The notes under the pieces were generated by a model. The model was not told the origin of the DNA. It made no database searches and saw nothing but the letters and a program-made list of their open reading frames with translations. From contig NZ_CP019420.1 in the NCBI RefSeq assembly GCF_001984215.1, forward strand, positions 6,014,001-6,078,000: a DNA stretch of 64,000 nucleotides. Reading direction: 5' to 3'. This DNA is from Mycobacterium sp. MS1601. Lineage in GTDB: Bacteria; Actinomycetota; Actinomycetes; Mycobacteriales; Mycobacteriaceae. The position numbers and the translations under genes are program-made. Each line of letters opens with the position of its first letter. Within the stretch, counting starts at the first letter, position 1. Positions 8,358 through 20,902 of this stretch are shown here, one piece after another.

Positions 8358-8955
8358 GGTTCCTCCGTCTCATAACCATCTTGTCGATCACAACCTTGGT
8401 AGGTCGTGATCATTTTTTTGTCTAGGCCGGGGTACGCCAGCCAGCGACGACGACCGTACCCACGCTGCCTGACGAAATCTAACCCCACCCCCCTCCCGCA
8501 CCGACAAAGGCCCAGCGTGTAGGGCTCGACACGCCGCGCTCCGGATGCGCGGGCCCGTCGCGGCCCGACAACCGATCTCGGGTTGCCCGGCAATGTGGTT
8601 AAGCGGCGAAGGCCCTGAGCAACAGCGCTTTTCGACGTGTTCAGAGGTTCCCTGAACTCGTGGAGACCACCGATCGGGCAACCGTTCGGTGGCTGCCGGA
8701 CGGTTCAGTGGTCTCACAGAACTGTGTGCGGCGTGTCGCGCGTGTCGGGCAAAGGGGCGTTGACCACGCAAAGCCCGCGGCAAAACCTCAGCTGTCTCAT
8801 CGATCACACCAGGCCCACGAGGATGATCGCGACCCAGCCGTTACCGGATGCACAGTTCGGGCCCATCGCAGGCACATCGGGACCCAAGACACGCTCCCTA
8901 ACGTTGCCGGCGTTGGTGAACCTCACCAGCCACAGCAGAACCAAGGAGTCACCAA
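8358..8955. other. Intergenic region upstream of mihF and a secreted peptide gene
   Basis: About 600 bases without a supported gene separate two divergent genes, so promoters for both should lie here. Next to the mihF start the reverse strand carries a good ribosome site (GGAGGAACC). Near the other end AAGGAG precedes ATG 8956. A short inverted repeat GTTCAG-N7-CTGAAC is at 8640-8658; its role is unknown. The several reading frames that cross the region lack any recognisable domain and have no ribosome site. Confidence 0.5.
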
Positions 8956-9258
8956 ATGACCTGCACCCGCACAATCGCCATGTCCACGCTTGCCGCCGGC
9001 GTGGCCGTTGCAGGCCTCATCGGGTTGGGCACGGGGACCGCCGCTGCGCAGCCGAATCCCTGCGGCGGCCCAGGGCAGGTCGTCTGCCAGCCCGGCAATC
9101 CGGGACCTAACCACCCGCCGATGAACCAGCGCGGCATCGACCAGGGCCGCCAGGACCACCAGCCCTTCATGTACCAGGGTCATCAGGTCACTCCGATGCG
9201 CGCAGGCAACGGCAACGGCTGGGGCTTCTGGTTCCTCGGACAGTGGATCGGGCTCTGA
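8956..9258 (+). CDS. Small secreted protein of unknown function
   Basis: This 100-aa protein has a Sec signal peptide: MTCTRTIAMSTLAAGVAVAG, then LIGLGTGTAAAQP, with a likely signal peptidase I cut after AAA or AQ near residue 33. The mature part is about 67 residues, rich in Gly, Pro, Asn and Gln, with two cysteines (PNPCGGPGQVVCQPG) that could form a disulfide. It ends GWGFWFLGQWIGL. Similar tiny exported proteins occur between housekeeping genes in fast-growing mycobacteria. AAGGAG lies seven bases ahead of the ATG. A strong hairpin at 9335-9361 follows. No function can be assigned. Confidence 0.8.
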   Translation: MTCTRTIAMSTLAAGVAVAGLIGLGTGTAAAQPNPCGGPGQVVCQPGNPGPNHPPMNQRGIDQGRQDHQPFMYQGHQVTPMRAGNGNGWGFWFLGQWIGL

Positions 9259-9334
9259 TTCCAGCTGCCGTAGCCCTGGTGTCCGTGATCGGCACAGCCG
9301 ACATGTAGGCATGTGCGTCGAGAGGTAGATCGAG

Positions 9335-9361
9335 GCCGCCCCGGTGTGACGCCGGGGCGGC
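9335..9361. terminator. Perfect 10-bp stem hairpin between convergent genes
   Basis: GCCGCCCCGG (9335-9344) pairs perfectly with CCGGGGCGGC (9352-9361) around a seven-base loop. It lies in the 113-base gap between the stop of the secreted peptide gene (+) and the stop of the hypothetical gene at 9372 (-), so it can end transcription from both sides. There is no U-tract, as is common for mycobacterial terminators. Confidence 0.75.
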
Positions 9362-9371
9362 GATCGCGGTA

Positions 9372-9767
9372 TCAGCGACCGGCGGCGGCCTTCTCGGCTT
9401 TCTTGGCTTTCTTGGCCTGCGCGGCAGCCTGGGTGGTCGCATCGGCGATCCACCGCTGCAGACGACCCGCCGTGCGCCACAGCGCTGCCTGGAGGGCTTC
9501 TGAGCCGGTTTCGCGCTGTGCGCCGACGGTCAGATGATCGGCGATGCGAGTCAGGGTGGCAACGGGCACCCGCACCGTGGTGTCACCCGAGACCTGCAAC
9601 ATGCCCGCCAGGGTGCGGCTGTCCTCGGCCAACTCCCCCAACGCCTGCGCGATGCCGGTGCGGCCCTCCTGCCGGTACGCCTGTGCCAGCGCACCCATGC
9701 AGGTGATCGTTTGATGTGCAGTGCTTTTCGGGATCGAGACGCTGGCAACCGCTGTACCCACAGCCAT
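9372..9767 (-). CDS. Hypothetical protein with a Lys/Ala-rich tail
   Basis: This 131-aa protein (start ATG 9767; an open frame continues upstream but only as antisense of the pyrF end) is predicted mostly helical. The centre reads GALAQAYRQEGRTGIAQALGELAED, and a later helix reads ALWRTAGRLQRWIADATTQAAAQ. It ends AKKAKKAEKAAAGR, similar in composition to the basic tails of actinobacterial DNA-binding proteins. No family is recognised and no signal peptide is present. It lies where M. tuberculosis has a PE/PPE pair between mihF and pyrF. Its role is unknown. Confidence 0.6.
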   Translation of the reverse strand: MAVGTAVASVSIPKSTAHQTITCMGALAQAYRQEGRTGIAQALGELAEDSRTLAGMLQVSGDTTVRVPVATLTRIADHLTVGAQRETGSEALQAALWRTAGRLQRWIADATTQAAAQAKKAKKAEKAAAGR

Positions 9768-9832
9768 GGTGCCGACGCTGCCCGATGCGGCTTGCCGCCA
9801 GGCGACGCCTGCGTCAACACCACCCGAACATT

Positions 9833-10653
9833 TCACGCCAGGTGGGCAACCTCGTCGCGTAACCGTTCGGCGGCGGCGCGCACCGCGGCCGGATCGGGAC
9901 CCGAGCGCAGCACCTCCCGTGACACCGCGGGCAGCAACTGGCCCGGCAGCGCCCCCCGAGCCCCGCCAACGCGTCCGGACGCCCACCCTGGGCACCGACA
10001 CCGGGCACCAGCACCGGACCCGACAGCGCGCTGACGTCCGGCGGATCGGCCAGCGTGGCGCCGACGACCACGCCGACAGAGCCGAAATCCGGCGCCCACG
10101 TACGGTTGACGGCGGCTGCGGCGTCCACCATGGACTGCGCGATGCTGGCGCCTGACTGGGTGCGCGCGTGCTGCACCGAGGCGCCTTCGGGATTGGAGGT
10201 GGCAGCCAGCACGAACACGCCGCGGTCGTTTTCGGCGGCGACGTCCAGCAGCGGCTGCAACGAGCCGAAGCCCAGATACGGCGAGGCCGTCACGGCATCG
10301 CAGGCCAATGGCGAATCGCCGGCCCAGGCCGTGGCATAGGCGGCCATGGTGGTTCCGATGTCGCCACGCTTGGCGTCGGCCAGCACCAGCACGCCGCGCT
10401 CGCGCAGGGCTGCGATGGTCTGCTCCAACACCGCGAAGCCTGCCGAACCGTATGCCTCGAAGAAGGCCACCTGGGGCTTGACGATGGCGAACCCGTCGAA
10501 CGCAGTCACGCACGTCTGGCTGAAGGCCGCCAGGCCGGCGGCGTCCCTGCTCAACCCCCAGGCCGTCAACAACTCCGGATGTGGGTCGATGCCCAGGCAC
10601 AACGGCCCGCGGTCACGCATCGCCTGCCGCAGCCGAACGCCGAAAGCGGTCAT
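9833..10653 (-). pseudogene. pyrF: Orotidine 5'-phosphate decarboxylase with a one-base frameshift
   Basis: The gene encodes the last step of UMP synthesis, decarboxylation of OMP. The catalytic DAKRGDIG motif (about residues 93-100) places it in the long type 2 family used by mycobacteria. The normal frame runs to [19 protein letters not shown]; then the expected C-terminus ([15 protein letters not shown]...[10 protein letters not shown], stop at 9833) is found one frame over. One missing base in a C6 run (plus strand 9952-9957) explains it: adding one C restores 273 codons. As written, translation runs on to 9814 with an unrelated 40-residue tail. It begins one base after carB ends. A sequencing slip in a homopolymer is as likely as a true mutation, because the rest of the operon is intact. 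Confidence 0.88.
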
Positions 10654-13995
<3,342 letters not shown>

Positions 13996-14051
13996 GGTTG
14001 TTTACTTCCCCTCGGGCCGAGCGTGCGTGTCTGTACAGGTTTGTGCGGTGG

Positions 14052-15170
14052 TCACTTGTCGCCTGCCATCAGATCGATGAACTGGTCGAACAGGTAGTTT
14101 GCGTCGTGCGGGCCCGCCGCCGCTTCGGGGTGGTACTGCACCGAGAACGCCTGGCCGCTGATCAGCTTGATCCCTTCCACCACACCGTCATTGGCGCAGG
14201 TGTGGCTGACCACGGCACGGCCGAACGGGGTCTCGAACTCCTCCCCCGCCTCGCCTTCCAGGGCGAACCCGTGGTTCTGGGCGGTGATCGCCACCCGGCC
14301 GGTGGCATGGTCGAGCACGGGGATGTTGATGCCGCGGTGCCCGAACGTCATCTTGTAGGTGGAACGGCCCAGTGCTCGGCCCAGGATCTGGTTGCCGAAG
14401 CAGATACCGAACAGTGGAATGCCGGCCTGCAGGACCTCCCGGGTGACGGCCACGATGTGGTCGGCGGTGGCGGGGTCACCCGGACCGTTGGACAGGAACA
14501 CCCCGTCGGGCTTGAGCTCGGTGATGTCGGCGAAGCTCACCGACGACGGCAGCACGTGGCTGCGGATCCCGCGCGCGGCGAAGTTGCGCGGGGTGTTGGT
14601 CTTGATACCGAGATCCAGTGCGGCGACAGTGAATCGTTGCGGCCCAACGGGATCCACCACATAACTCTCAGCGGTGGTCACCTCACCGGCCAGGTCGGCG
14701 CCCAGCATGGATTCCTGGCCGCGCACCCGCTCCAGCAGCACATCGGCATCGGCCAGCGCGTCGCCGGAGAACACCCCGGCCTTCATGGAACCGCGGGTGC
14801 GCAGGTGCCGCACCACCGCCCTGGTGTCGATCCCGGCGATGCCGACGATGCGCTGGCGGATCAGCTCGTCTTCCAGCGTGCCGGTGGCCCGCCAGTTCGA
14901 CGGGCGCGGCGAAGGGTCGCGAACGACGTAGCCGGCCACCCAGATCTTGTCGCCACGGCTTTCGCCGTCCTCGCCGTTCCAGCCGGTGTTGCCGATCTGC
15001 GGAGCGGTGGCCACGACGATCTGGCGGTGGTAGCTCGGATCGGTCAGCGTCTCCTGGTAGCCGGACATGCCGGTGGAGAACACGGCCTCGCCGAGCGTCT
15101 GCCCGACGGCACCGAACGCGGTGCCGGTGAACGTCCTGCCGTCCTCGAGGACCAGTACTGCTTTACTCAT
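14052..15170 (-). CDS. carA: Carbamoyl-phosphate synthase small (glutaminase) subunit
   Basis: This 372-aa subunit hydrolyses glutamine and channels ammonia to CarB. The N-terminal CarA domain ([15 protein letters not shown], then [12 protein letters not shown]) is followed by a class I glutamine amidotransferase domain. The nucleophilic Cys is in [14 protein letters not shown] and the His/Glu pair is in [15 protein letters not shown] 15170 was chosen because it overlaps the stop of the upstream gene (ATGA) and gives the usual [12 protein letters not shown]-terminus; the frame is open 11 codons further upstream. Confidence 0.97.
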   Translation of the reverse strand: MSKAVLVLEDGRTFTGTAFGAVGQTLGEAVFSTGMSGYQETLTDPSYHRQIVVATAPQIGNTGWNGEDGESRGDKIWVAGYVVRDPSPRPSNWRATGTLEDELIRQRIVGIAGIDTRAVVRHLRTRGSMKAGVFSGDALADADVLLERVRGQESMLGADLAGEVTTAESYVVDPVGPQRFTVAALDLGIKTNTPRNFAARGIRSHVLPSSVSFADITELKPDGVFLSNGPGDPATADHIVAVTREVLQAGIPLFGICFGNQILGRALGRSTYKMTFGHRGINIPVLDHATGRVAITAQNHGFALEGEAGEEFETPFGRAVVSHTCANDGVVEGIKLISGQAFSVQYHPEAAAGPHDANYLFDQFIDLMAGDK

Positions 15171-15682
15171 GAAACCTTTCCTTCGGATCCTGGCGTGATC
15201 CAACTGCTGTAGTCGGCGCGGTTCTCACCGCGGAAGCCGGTGTCGATCTCGGTGCCGGACGGCAACTTCCAGCGGATCGCCAGAATGCCGTCGTGGGTCA
15301 TCGCCTTACCTGCGATACCGCGTTCGGCACGGATGGCGGTGATCGACTCGTCGGGGATCCAGATCGGCGTGGCACCGCTGCGCTGCACCATGATGCCCTC
15401 GGGGTACCGGGTCAGCACGGCTTTGGTGCGGTAACCGAGATCGCCGACGGCGATGCGATCCTGCCAACTCGGAGCGATGGTGCTGCCGACGTAGAGCCCC
15501 TTGGTGGGCGCGATCAACGCGGGTCCGACCGCGTCGGGCAGTGCGGGCAGCTTGCCGATGAGTTCCAGCTGGCGCAGTGCACGATGCTTCCAGCCACGCA
15601 GCATCTGCCGGATCAGCACGGCGATCAACACCGCGATCACCGCGGCGAAGATCAGCGAGCCGATCAGGGTTCCGGTGTTCAC
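15167..15682 (-). CDS. Membrane-anchored PH-like protein of the pyr operon (Rv1382 homolog)
   Basis: This 171-aa protein has one N-terminal membrane helix ([19 protein letters not shown], about residues 7-25). A cytoplasmic beta-rich domain follows ([25 protein letters not shown], then [20 protein letters not shown]), resembling bacterial PH-like folds. It is conserved between pyrC and carA in mycobacteria but its function is not established; older annotations call it an export protein. It overlaps both neighbours by four bases, so it is made with the pyrimidine enzymes. It might place the pathway at the membrane, but this is speculation. Confidence 0.85.
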   Translation of the reverse strand: MNTGTLIGSLIFAAVIAVLIAVLIRQMLRGWKHRALRQLELIGKLPALPDAVGPALIAPTKGLYVGSTIAPSWQDRIAVGDLGYRTKAVLTRYPEGIMVQRSGATPIWIPDESITAIRAERGIAGKAMTHDGILAIRWKLPSGTEIDTGFRGENRADYSSWITPGSEGKVS

Positions 15683-16974
15683 AGTGCCGGTTTCCCAGCG
15701 ATCTTGCCGCCGTGTGCAGTCACCTTGCCCCGCAACAGCGTTGCGGTGACGACCGCGGGCAGCGTCATGGCCTCAAACGGTGTGTTGGTCGACTTGCTGG
15801 CCAGGTCGGTGCCCTCGACGGTCCAGGTGGCGTCGGGGTCGACGACCACCAGGTTGGCCGGTTCCCCCACCTCCAGTGGACGGCCCTGGTCGGGCAGACC
15901 GACGATGCGGGCGGGGTTCTCGCTCATCACCTTCGCCACACCGCGCCAGGTCAGCAGGCCGGTGTTCACCATGGTCTCGACTACCACCGACAGTGCGGTC
16001 TCCAGGCCGAGCATGCCCGGCCGCGCGTTGGCGAACTCGACACATTTGTCCTGCTCGGCGTGTGGCGCATGGTCGGTGGCCACACAGTCGATGATGCCGT
16101 CGGCCAGTGCCTGCCGCATGGCCGCGGCGTCGGAGGACTCGCGCAGCGGCGGGTTCACCTTGTTCACCGCGTCGTAGGTGTCCAGCCGACTGTCGTCGAG
16201 CAGCAGATGGTGCGGAGTCACCTCGGCGGTGATTGAAATACCTTGCGACTTCGCCCATTTGAGCAGCTCCACGGTGCCCTTGGTGGAAGCGTGGCAGATG
16301 TGGACGCGGGCGCCGGCATCACGGGCCAGCAGAGCATCACGGGCGACAATCGATTCCTCGGCCACCCGTGGCCAGCCGGCCAGACCCAGCCGCGCCGCAT
16401 TGGGCCCCTCGTGGGCCACGGCATCGACGGTCAGCCTCGGTTCTTCGGCGTGCTGGGCGATCAGCACACCCAGGCCGGTGGCGTATTCGAGTGCTCGGCG
16501 CATCACCAGCGGGTCCTGCACACAGATGCCGTCATCGGAGAACATCCGCACCTGAGCGGCGCTCGCCGCCATCAAGGCCATCTCGGTGAGTTGTTTGCCT
16601 GCCAGTCCGACGGTGACGGCGCCGACCGGATGCACGTCCACCAGGCCGACCTGCTGGCCGCGGTGCCACACGTGGTCGGTGACCACCGAGGTGTCGGCAA
16701 CCGGGTTGGTGTTGGCCATCGCGAAGACTGCGGTGTACCCACCGAGAGCCGCTGCCGCCGAACCGGTCTCGATGGTCTCGGTGTCTTCGCGGCCGGGTTC
16801 ACGCAAATGGGTGTGCAGGTCCACGAACCCGGGCAGCAGGATCTGACCTGACGCCTCGATCACCTGGTCCCCAGACAGCCCGGTCCCGATCTCCGCGATC
16901 TGACCGTCGGCCACCAGGACGTCCACCGGGTCGCCTTCGCCGTAGAGCCGGACGCCCTTCACAACCAGACTCAC
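15679..16974 (-). CDS. pyrC: Dihydroorotase
   Basis: This 431-aa zinc amidohydrolase interconverts carbamoyl aspartate and dihydroorotate, the third step of UMP synthesis. The metal-binding [10 protein letters not shown] motif is at about residues 53-62. [33 protein letters not shown] and the catalytic Asp in CVATDHAPH follow. These are marks of the type I (class I) dihydroorotases. The start overlaps pyrB's stop by four bases and its stop overlaps the Rv1382-like gene, so translation is coupled. Confidence 0.97.
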   Translation of the reverse strand: MSLVVKGVRLYGEGDPVDVLVADGQIAEIGTGLSGDQVIEASGQILLPGFVDLHTHLREPGREDTETIETGSAAAALGGYTAVFAMANTNPVADTSVVTDHVWHRGQQVGLVDVHPVGAVTVGLAGKQLTEMALMAASAAQVRMFSDDGICVQDPLVMRRALEYATGLGVLIAQHAEEPRLTVDAVAHEGPNAARLGLAGWPRVAEESIVARDALLARDAGARVHICHASTKGTVELLKWAKSQGISITAEVTPHHLLLDDSRLDTYDAVNKVNPPLRESSDAAAMRQALADGIIDCVATDHAPHAEQDKCVEFANARPGMLGLETALSVVVETMVNTGLLTWRGVAKVMSENPARIVGLPDQGRPLEVGEPANLVVVDPDATWTVEGTDLASKSTNTPFEAMTLPAVVTATLLRGKVTAHGGKIAGKPAL

Positions 16975-17918
16975 GCGCTGATCGCCTCCTGTTCAGTCCC
17001 GACGAGTAAGTGGAACAACACCGCCATGCGGACATGGACACCGTTGGAAACCTGTTGCAGCACTGCCGATTGCGATGAGTCGGCCACCGAGAAGGCGATC
17101 TCCATACCGCGCAGCATCGGCCCCGGGTGCAGTACCACGGCATGCTCGGCCAGCAGCTTCTGCCGTTTGTCCGACAACCCGTAGAGCACCGAGTACTCGC
17201 GCGTCGACGGAAAGAAGCCGCCGTTCATCCGCTCGGCCTGCACGCGCAGCATCAGTACCGCGTCGGCGGCCGGCAGTTCGGCATCCAGGTCATGGGAGAC
17301 GGTGACCGGCCATTCGGAGACCCCGACGGGAAGCAGGGTCGGGGGCGCCACCAGCACCACCTCGGCACCCAAAGTAGCCAGCAGCATCACGTTCGAGCGC
17401 GCCACTCGGCTGTGCAGCACGTCGCCGACGATCACCACACGCCGGCCCTCGACGGAACCCAGCCGCTGCCGGATGGTCAGAGCATCAAGCAGCGCCTGCG
17501 TCGGGTGCTCGTGCGTACCGTCACCGGCATTGATGATGGACGGGCCACCCTGCTCGTCGTGCGTCCAGGCCGCCAGCTGTTGCGGCGCCCCGGAGGCGGG
17601 GTGCCGGATGATCAGCGCGTCTGCACCTGCCGCTCGCAGTGTCAGCGCGGTATCGCGCAACGACTCCCCTTTGGAGACAGACGATCCCGAGGCGCTGACG
17701 TTGATCACGTCGGCACTCATCCACTTGCCTGCCACCTCGAACGACACCCGGGTGCGGGTGGAGTTCTCGTAGAACATGGTGATGATGGTGCGCCCGCGCA
17801 GGGTCGGCAGCTTCTTGACCTCGCGGCCCAGTAATGCCTGCCGGAACCGGTCGGCGTTGTCGAGGATGGCGACCGCGTCGTCGCGCGTCAGGTCAGCTGC
17901 CGTCAGCAGATGTTTCAC
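16971..17918 (-). CDS. pyrB: Aspartate carbamoyltransferase catalytic subunit
   Basis: This 315-aa enzyme joins carbamoyl phosphate to aspartate, the committed step of pyrimidine synthesis. The carbamoyl phosphate loop is [16 protein letters not shown], with the STRTR signature near residues 53-57. [27 protein letters not shown] and the C-terminal [12 protein letters not shown] follow. No regulatory-subunit gene (pyrI) is present, as expected in actinobacteria. It overlaps pyrR and pyrC by four bases on either side. Confidence 0.97.
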   Translation of the reverse strand: MKHLLTAADLTRDDAVAILDNADRFRQALLGREVKKLPTLRGRTIITMFYENSTRTRVSFEVAGKWMSADVINVSASGSSVSKGESLRDTALTLRAAGADALIIRHPASGAPQQLAAWTHDEQGGPSIINAGDGTHEHPTQALLDALTIRQRLGSVEGRRVVIVGDVLHSRVARSNVMLLATLGAEVVLVAPPTLLPVGVSEWPVTVSHDLDAELPAADAVLMLRVQAERMNGGFFPSTREYSVLYGLSDKRQKLLAEHAVVLHPGPMLRGMEIAFSVADSSQSAVLQQVSNGVHVRMAVLFHLLVGTEQEAISA

Positions 17919-18487
17919 CGCTTGGGACCTCCGTAGGGGGCGATGCGCACTCCGTCGTGCCCGTCGTGTTCGACCAGATGGACCTTGACGTTCTCGCTGC
18001 GCGAGGTGGGCACGTTCTTGCCGACGTAATCGGCGCGGATCGGCAGTTCGCGGTGGCCGCGGTCGACCAGTACGGCCAGTTGCACCACCCGCGGACGGCC
18101 GATGTCGCGCAGCGCGTCCAGGGCCGCGCGCACCGAGCGACCGGAGTACAGCACGTCGTCGACCAGGATCACCAGGGCGCCGTCGACACCGCCGTCGGGA
18201 ATGGAGGTCTCGGCGAGCGGACGCGGGGGCTTGGACATCAGGTCATCGCGGTAGAGGGTGATGTCCAGACAGCCCTGCTCGACGGGGACACCGGAGAACT
18301 CCGTGATCAGCAGCGCCAGGCGGGCGGCAAGATCGGCGCCACGGGTGGGAATACCGAGGAGAACAACACGGGGGGCGTCCTCCGCATCGAGAGCGGTCTT
18401 CTCGATGATCTGATGCGCCATCCGGGAGATGGTGCGACTGACGTCAGCCGCCGACAGCAACTCCCGATCGGACTCGTCTGTGCCCAT
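17915..18487 (-). CDS. pyrR: PyrR: pyrimidine operon RNA-binding regulator and uracil phosphoribosyltransferase
   Basis: This 190-aa protein has the PRPP-binding motif [21 protein letters not shown] (about residues 108-128) and the PyrR-type segments [14 protein letters not shown] and DITLYRDDL. PyrR converts uracil and PRPP to UMP and, when bound to UMP, binds the pyr mRNA leader to lower expression. It is the first gene of the operon, and a matching RNA target lies in its own leader (18511-18524), so autogenous control is expected. In mycobacteria this acts at translation initiation, from published work on M. smegmatis as recalled. Confidence 0.97.
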   Translation of the reverse strand: MGTDESDRELLSAADVSRTISRMAHQIIEKTALDAEDAPRVVLLGIPTRGADLAARLALLITEFSGVPVEQGCLDITLYRDDLMSKPPRPLAETSIPDGGVDGALVILVDDVLYSGRSVRAALDALRDIGRPRVVQLAVLVDRGHRELPIRADYVGKNVPTSRSENVKVHLVEHDGHDGVRIAPYGGPKR

Positions 18488-18498
18488 GGTCTACCTTG

Positions 18499-18524
18499 AC
18501 CTCCTTCTCCGCCTCACCGGACGG
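18499..18524 (-). promoter_or_regulatory. Putative PyrR-binding site next to the pyrR ribosome site
   Basis: On the coding strand the leader reads CCGTCCGGTGAGGC (18524-18511), then GGAGAAGGAGGTC (ribosome site at about 18506-18498). The core TCCGGTGAGGC fits the PyrR anti-terminator loop consensus TCCNGNGAGGY. Its closeness to the Shine-Dalgarno sequence suggests that bound PyrR would block ribosome access. A TATGCT hexamer at 18558-18553 is a possible -10 element for the operon. Confidence 0.75.
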
Positions 18525-18586
18525 TCGTTTAAAGGATGTCGAACTGCCGGGCAGCATAACACGACGGACGCGTAACCTCGGTCGGT

Positions 18587-19789
18587 GTGAATCTGGACGG
18601 AAATCAGGCATCTATCCGTGACGCGTGCGACAACGGATTGCTCTCCGGCGCCGTGACACTTGTCTGGCAGGGCGGAAAAGTGTTGCAGGTCAACGAGATC
18701 GGATACCGCGATGTCGAGGCGCGCCTGCCGATGCAGCGCGACACGATCTTCCGCCTCGCCTCGATGTCCAAGCCGGTGACGGTCGCGGCGGCCATGGCAC
18801 TGGTCGACGAGGGCAAACTCACACTGCGCGATCCCATCACCAGGTGGCTGCCGGAGTTCGCGTCGATGCGGGTGCTGACCCAACCCGGTGGTGCGCTGGA
18901 GGCGACGGTGCCCGCCGTCCGGCCGATCACCGTCGGCGATCTGATGACCCACCGCAGCGGCCTGGCGTATCCGTTCTCGGTACAGGGGCCACTGGCCAAG
19001 GCATACGCCCGACTGCCACACAAGCAGGCTCAGGATCTCTGGCTCCGTGAGCTGGTGGCGCTGCCGCTGGTGCACCAGCCCGGCGAGCGGCTGACCTACA
19101 GCGTGGCCACCGACGTGTTGGGCATCCTGCTCTCACGCATCGAGGGCAGGCCGCTGCACCAGGTGCTCGACGAGCGCATCTTCAGCCCACTCGGGATGGC
19201 CGACACCGGATTCTTCGTCACCGCCGCGGGCCGCCGTCGCGCCGCCACGATGTACAAGCTCGACGAGACCAACACCTTGACCCATGACGTGATGGGACCG
19301 CCGCCCATCGCGCCTCCCCCGTTCTGCCAGGGCGGTGCTGGGCTGTGGTCCACCGCCGACGACTACCTCAGATTCATTCGGATGCTGCTGGGGTTCGGCG
19401 AGGTGGACGGAGTACGCGTGCTCTCCGAACAGTCAGTGCGGCAGATGCGCACCGATCAACTGACCGCCGAGCAGAAGGAGCAGCCGTTCCTCGGGATGCC
19501 GTTCTGGGTGGGACGCGGGTTCGGCCTGAACCTGTCGCTGGTCACCGACCCGGCGAAGTCCACCCAGTTCTACGGGCCGGGTGGCCGCGGCACGTTCAGT
19601 TGGCCGGGTGCGTTCGGCACCTGGTGGCAGGCCGATCCGGAGAACGACCTGGTGCTGATGTATCTGATCCAGAACCTGCCCAATCTGAACTTCGACGCCG
19701 CGGCCATCGGCGGTAACACCTCTCAGGCCAAGCTGCAGACGGCCCAGCCGCGGTTCGTCCGGCGCACCTATCAAGCCCTCGGGCTCTGA
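18587..19789 (+). CDS. Beta-lactamase-family serine hydrolase
   Basis: This 400-aa protein belongs to the class C beta-lactamase/esterase EstB fold. The catalytic SxxK is S59-M-S-K62 in RLASMSKPVTVAAAMAL, a YxxA/YxN-type tyrosine occurs in LTYSVATD, and a late GGAGLWSTADDYLRF segment is typical of the family. No signal peptide is visible, so it is probably cytosolic. Substrates could be esters, peptides or lactams and cannot be decided. GTG 18587 starts it. It runs divergently from pyrR, and the 99 bases between them must hold both promoters. Confidence 0.88.
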   Translation: MNLDGNQASIRDACDNGLLSGAVTLVWQGGKVLQVNEIGYRDVEARLPMQRDTIFRLASMSKPVTVAAAMALVDEGKLTLRDPITRWLPEFASMRVLTQPGGALEATVPAVRPITVGDLMTHRSGLAYPFSVQGPLAKAYARLPHKQAQDLWLRELVALPLVHQPGERLTYSVATDVLGILLSRIEGRPLHQVLDERIFSPLGMADTGFFVTAAGRRRAATMYKLDETNTLTHDVMGPPPIAPPPFCQGGAGLWSTADDYLRFIRMLLGFGEVDGVRVLSEQSVRQMRTDQLTAEQKEQPFLGMPFWVGRGFGLNLSLVTDPAKSTQFYGPGGRGTFSWPGAFGTWWQADPENDLVLMYLIQNLPNLNFDAAAIGGNTSQAKLQTAQPRFVRRTYQALGL

Positions 19790-19840
19790 TTTGCCGGCAC
19801 ATGAGCCCGGGCCGCTCGTCGGCCGCCGTCATCCGGTGAG

Positions 19841-20314
19841 TCAGGAGTCCCCACGAACGGCCTGCGCGGCCGCGCGGATCTGCGGAGTCACCAGCATCAC
19901 CTGGCCCAACACGCCGTTGACGAAGCCCGGTGAGTCATCGGTGGACAGCTCCTTGGCCAGCTCCACCGCCTCGTCCACGGCCACCGGCTCGGGAACGTCC
20001 TCGGCGTGCAACAGCTCCCACACCGCCACCCGCAGAATGGCTCGGTCCACCGACGGCAACCGTTCCAGCGTCCAGCCCTGCAGGTGGGTGCTGATCAGAT
20101 CGTCGATGTGGGCTCGGTGATCGGTGACGCCGCGTGCCACCGTCACCGTGTAGGGGTTCAGCGGTTCGATGTCGGTCTTCGAGTTGGCCAGCAGTGTGCG
20201 CGAATCGGCAACCTCGGACGGCGTGAGCCCGCGGGCCTCCGCCTCGAACAGCAGATCCACCGCGCGCTTGCGGGCGGCGTGCCTGCCGCGCGATTTGCCG
20301 ACCTTGTCAGCCAT
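19841..20314 (-). CDS. nusB: Transcription antitermination factor NusB
   Basis: This 157-aa all-helical RNA-binding protein acts with NusE (ribosomal S10) on boxA RNA to prevent early termination in rRNA operons. The arginine-rich RNA-binding N-terminus [20 protein letters not shown] and the C-terminal signature [26 protein letters not shown] are characteristic. It overlaps the end of efp by eight bases; efp-nusB is the standard mycobacterial arrangement. Confidence 0.96.
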   Translation of the reverse strand: MADKVGKSRGRHAARKRAVDLLFEAEARGLTPSEVADSRTLLANSKTDIEPLNPYTVTVARGVTDHRAHIDDLISTHLQGWTLERLPSVDRAILRVAVWELLHAEDVPEPVAVDEAVELAKELSTDDSPGFVNGVLGQVMLVTPQIRAAAQAVRGDS

Positions 20315-20870
20315 TCACACGGCCCAGGTAGCTTCCGTCGCGGGTATCCACCTTGAGCTTGTCGCCCTGGTTGATGAACAGCGGCACCTGGATCTCGGCA
20401 CCGGTCTCCAGCGTGGCCGGCTTGGTGCCGGCGCTGGAGCGGTCGCCCTGCAGGCCCGGCTCGGTGAAGGTGACCACGAGTTCCACCGAGACCGGCAGCT
20501 CCAGATACAGCGGCGAGCCTTCGTTGAAGGCGATCTGCACCGGCATGCCTTCGAGCAGGAAATCCGACAACCTGCCGACCAACTGCTCGGCCAGGGGGTG
20601 CTGTTCGTAGTCCTCGGAGTCCATGAAGACGAAGTCGCTGCCGTCGCGGTACAGGTAGGTGGCGTCGCGGCGGTCCACGGTGGCGGTCTCCACCTTGACC
20701 CCGGCGTTGTAGGTCTTGTCGACCACCTTGCCCGACAGCACGTTCTTCAGCTTGGTACGGACGAATGCCGGACCCTTACCGGGCTTGACGTGCTGGAACT
20801 CGGTGATCTGCCACAGCTGGCCCTCGATGTTGAGGACGAGCCCGTTCTTGAAATCGGCAGTCGATGCCAC
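20307..20870 (-). CDS. efp: Elongation factor P
   Basis: This 187-aa three-domain factor helps ribosomes past polyproline stretches. The domain I tip loop ([19 protein letters not shown], about residues 29-47) should reach the peptidyl-transferase centre. The OB domains end with the signature [23 protein letters not shown]. No modification enzyme gene lies nearby. Length and every segment are typical. It is followed by nusB and preceded by pepQ. Confidence 0.97.
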   Translation of the reverse strand: MASTADFKNGLVLNIEGQLWQITEFQHVKPGKGPAFVRTKLKNVLSGKVVDKTYNAGVKVETATVDRRDATYLYRDGSDFVFMDSEDYEQHPLAEQLVGRLSDFLLEGMPVQIAFNEGSPLYLELPVSVELVVTFTEPGLQGDRSSAGTKPATLETGAEIQVPLFINQGDKLKVDTRDGSYLGRVNG

Positions 20871-20902
20871 GGTGGGTGTATCTCCTTGTGTAGAACAGAT
20901 CG

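Noticed and set aside
13998..15212. 404-codon plus-strand frame
   Set aside because: Antisense of carA; no homology features.
18491..19075. 194-codon minus-strand frame
   Set aside because: Opposite the serine hydrolase, whose SxxK motif and family segments prove the plus strand is coding.
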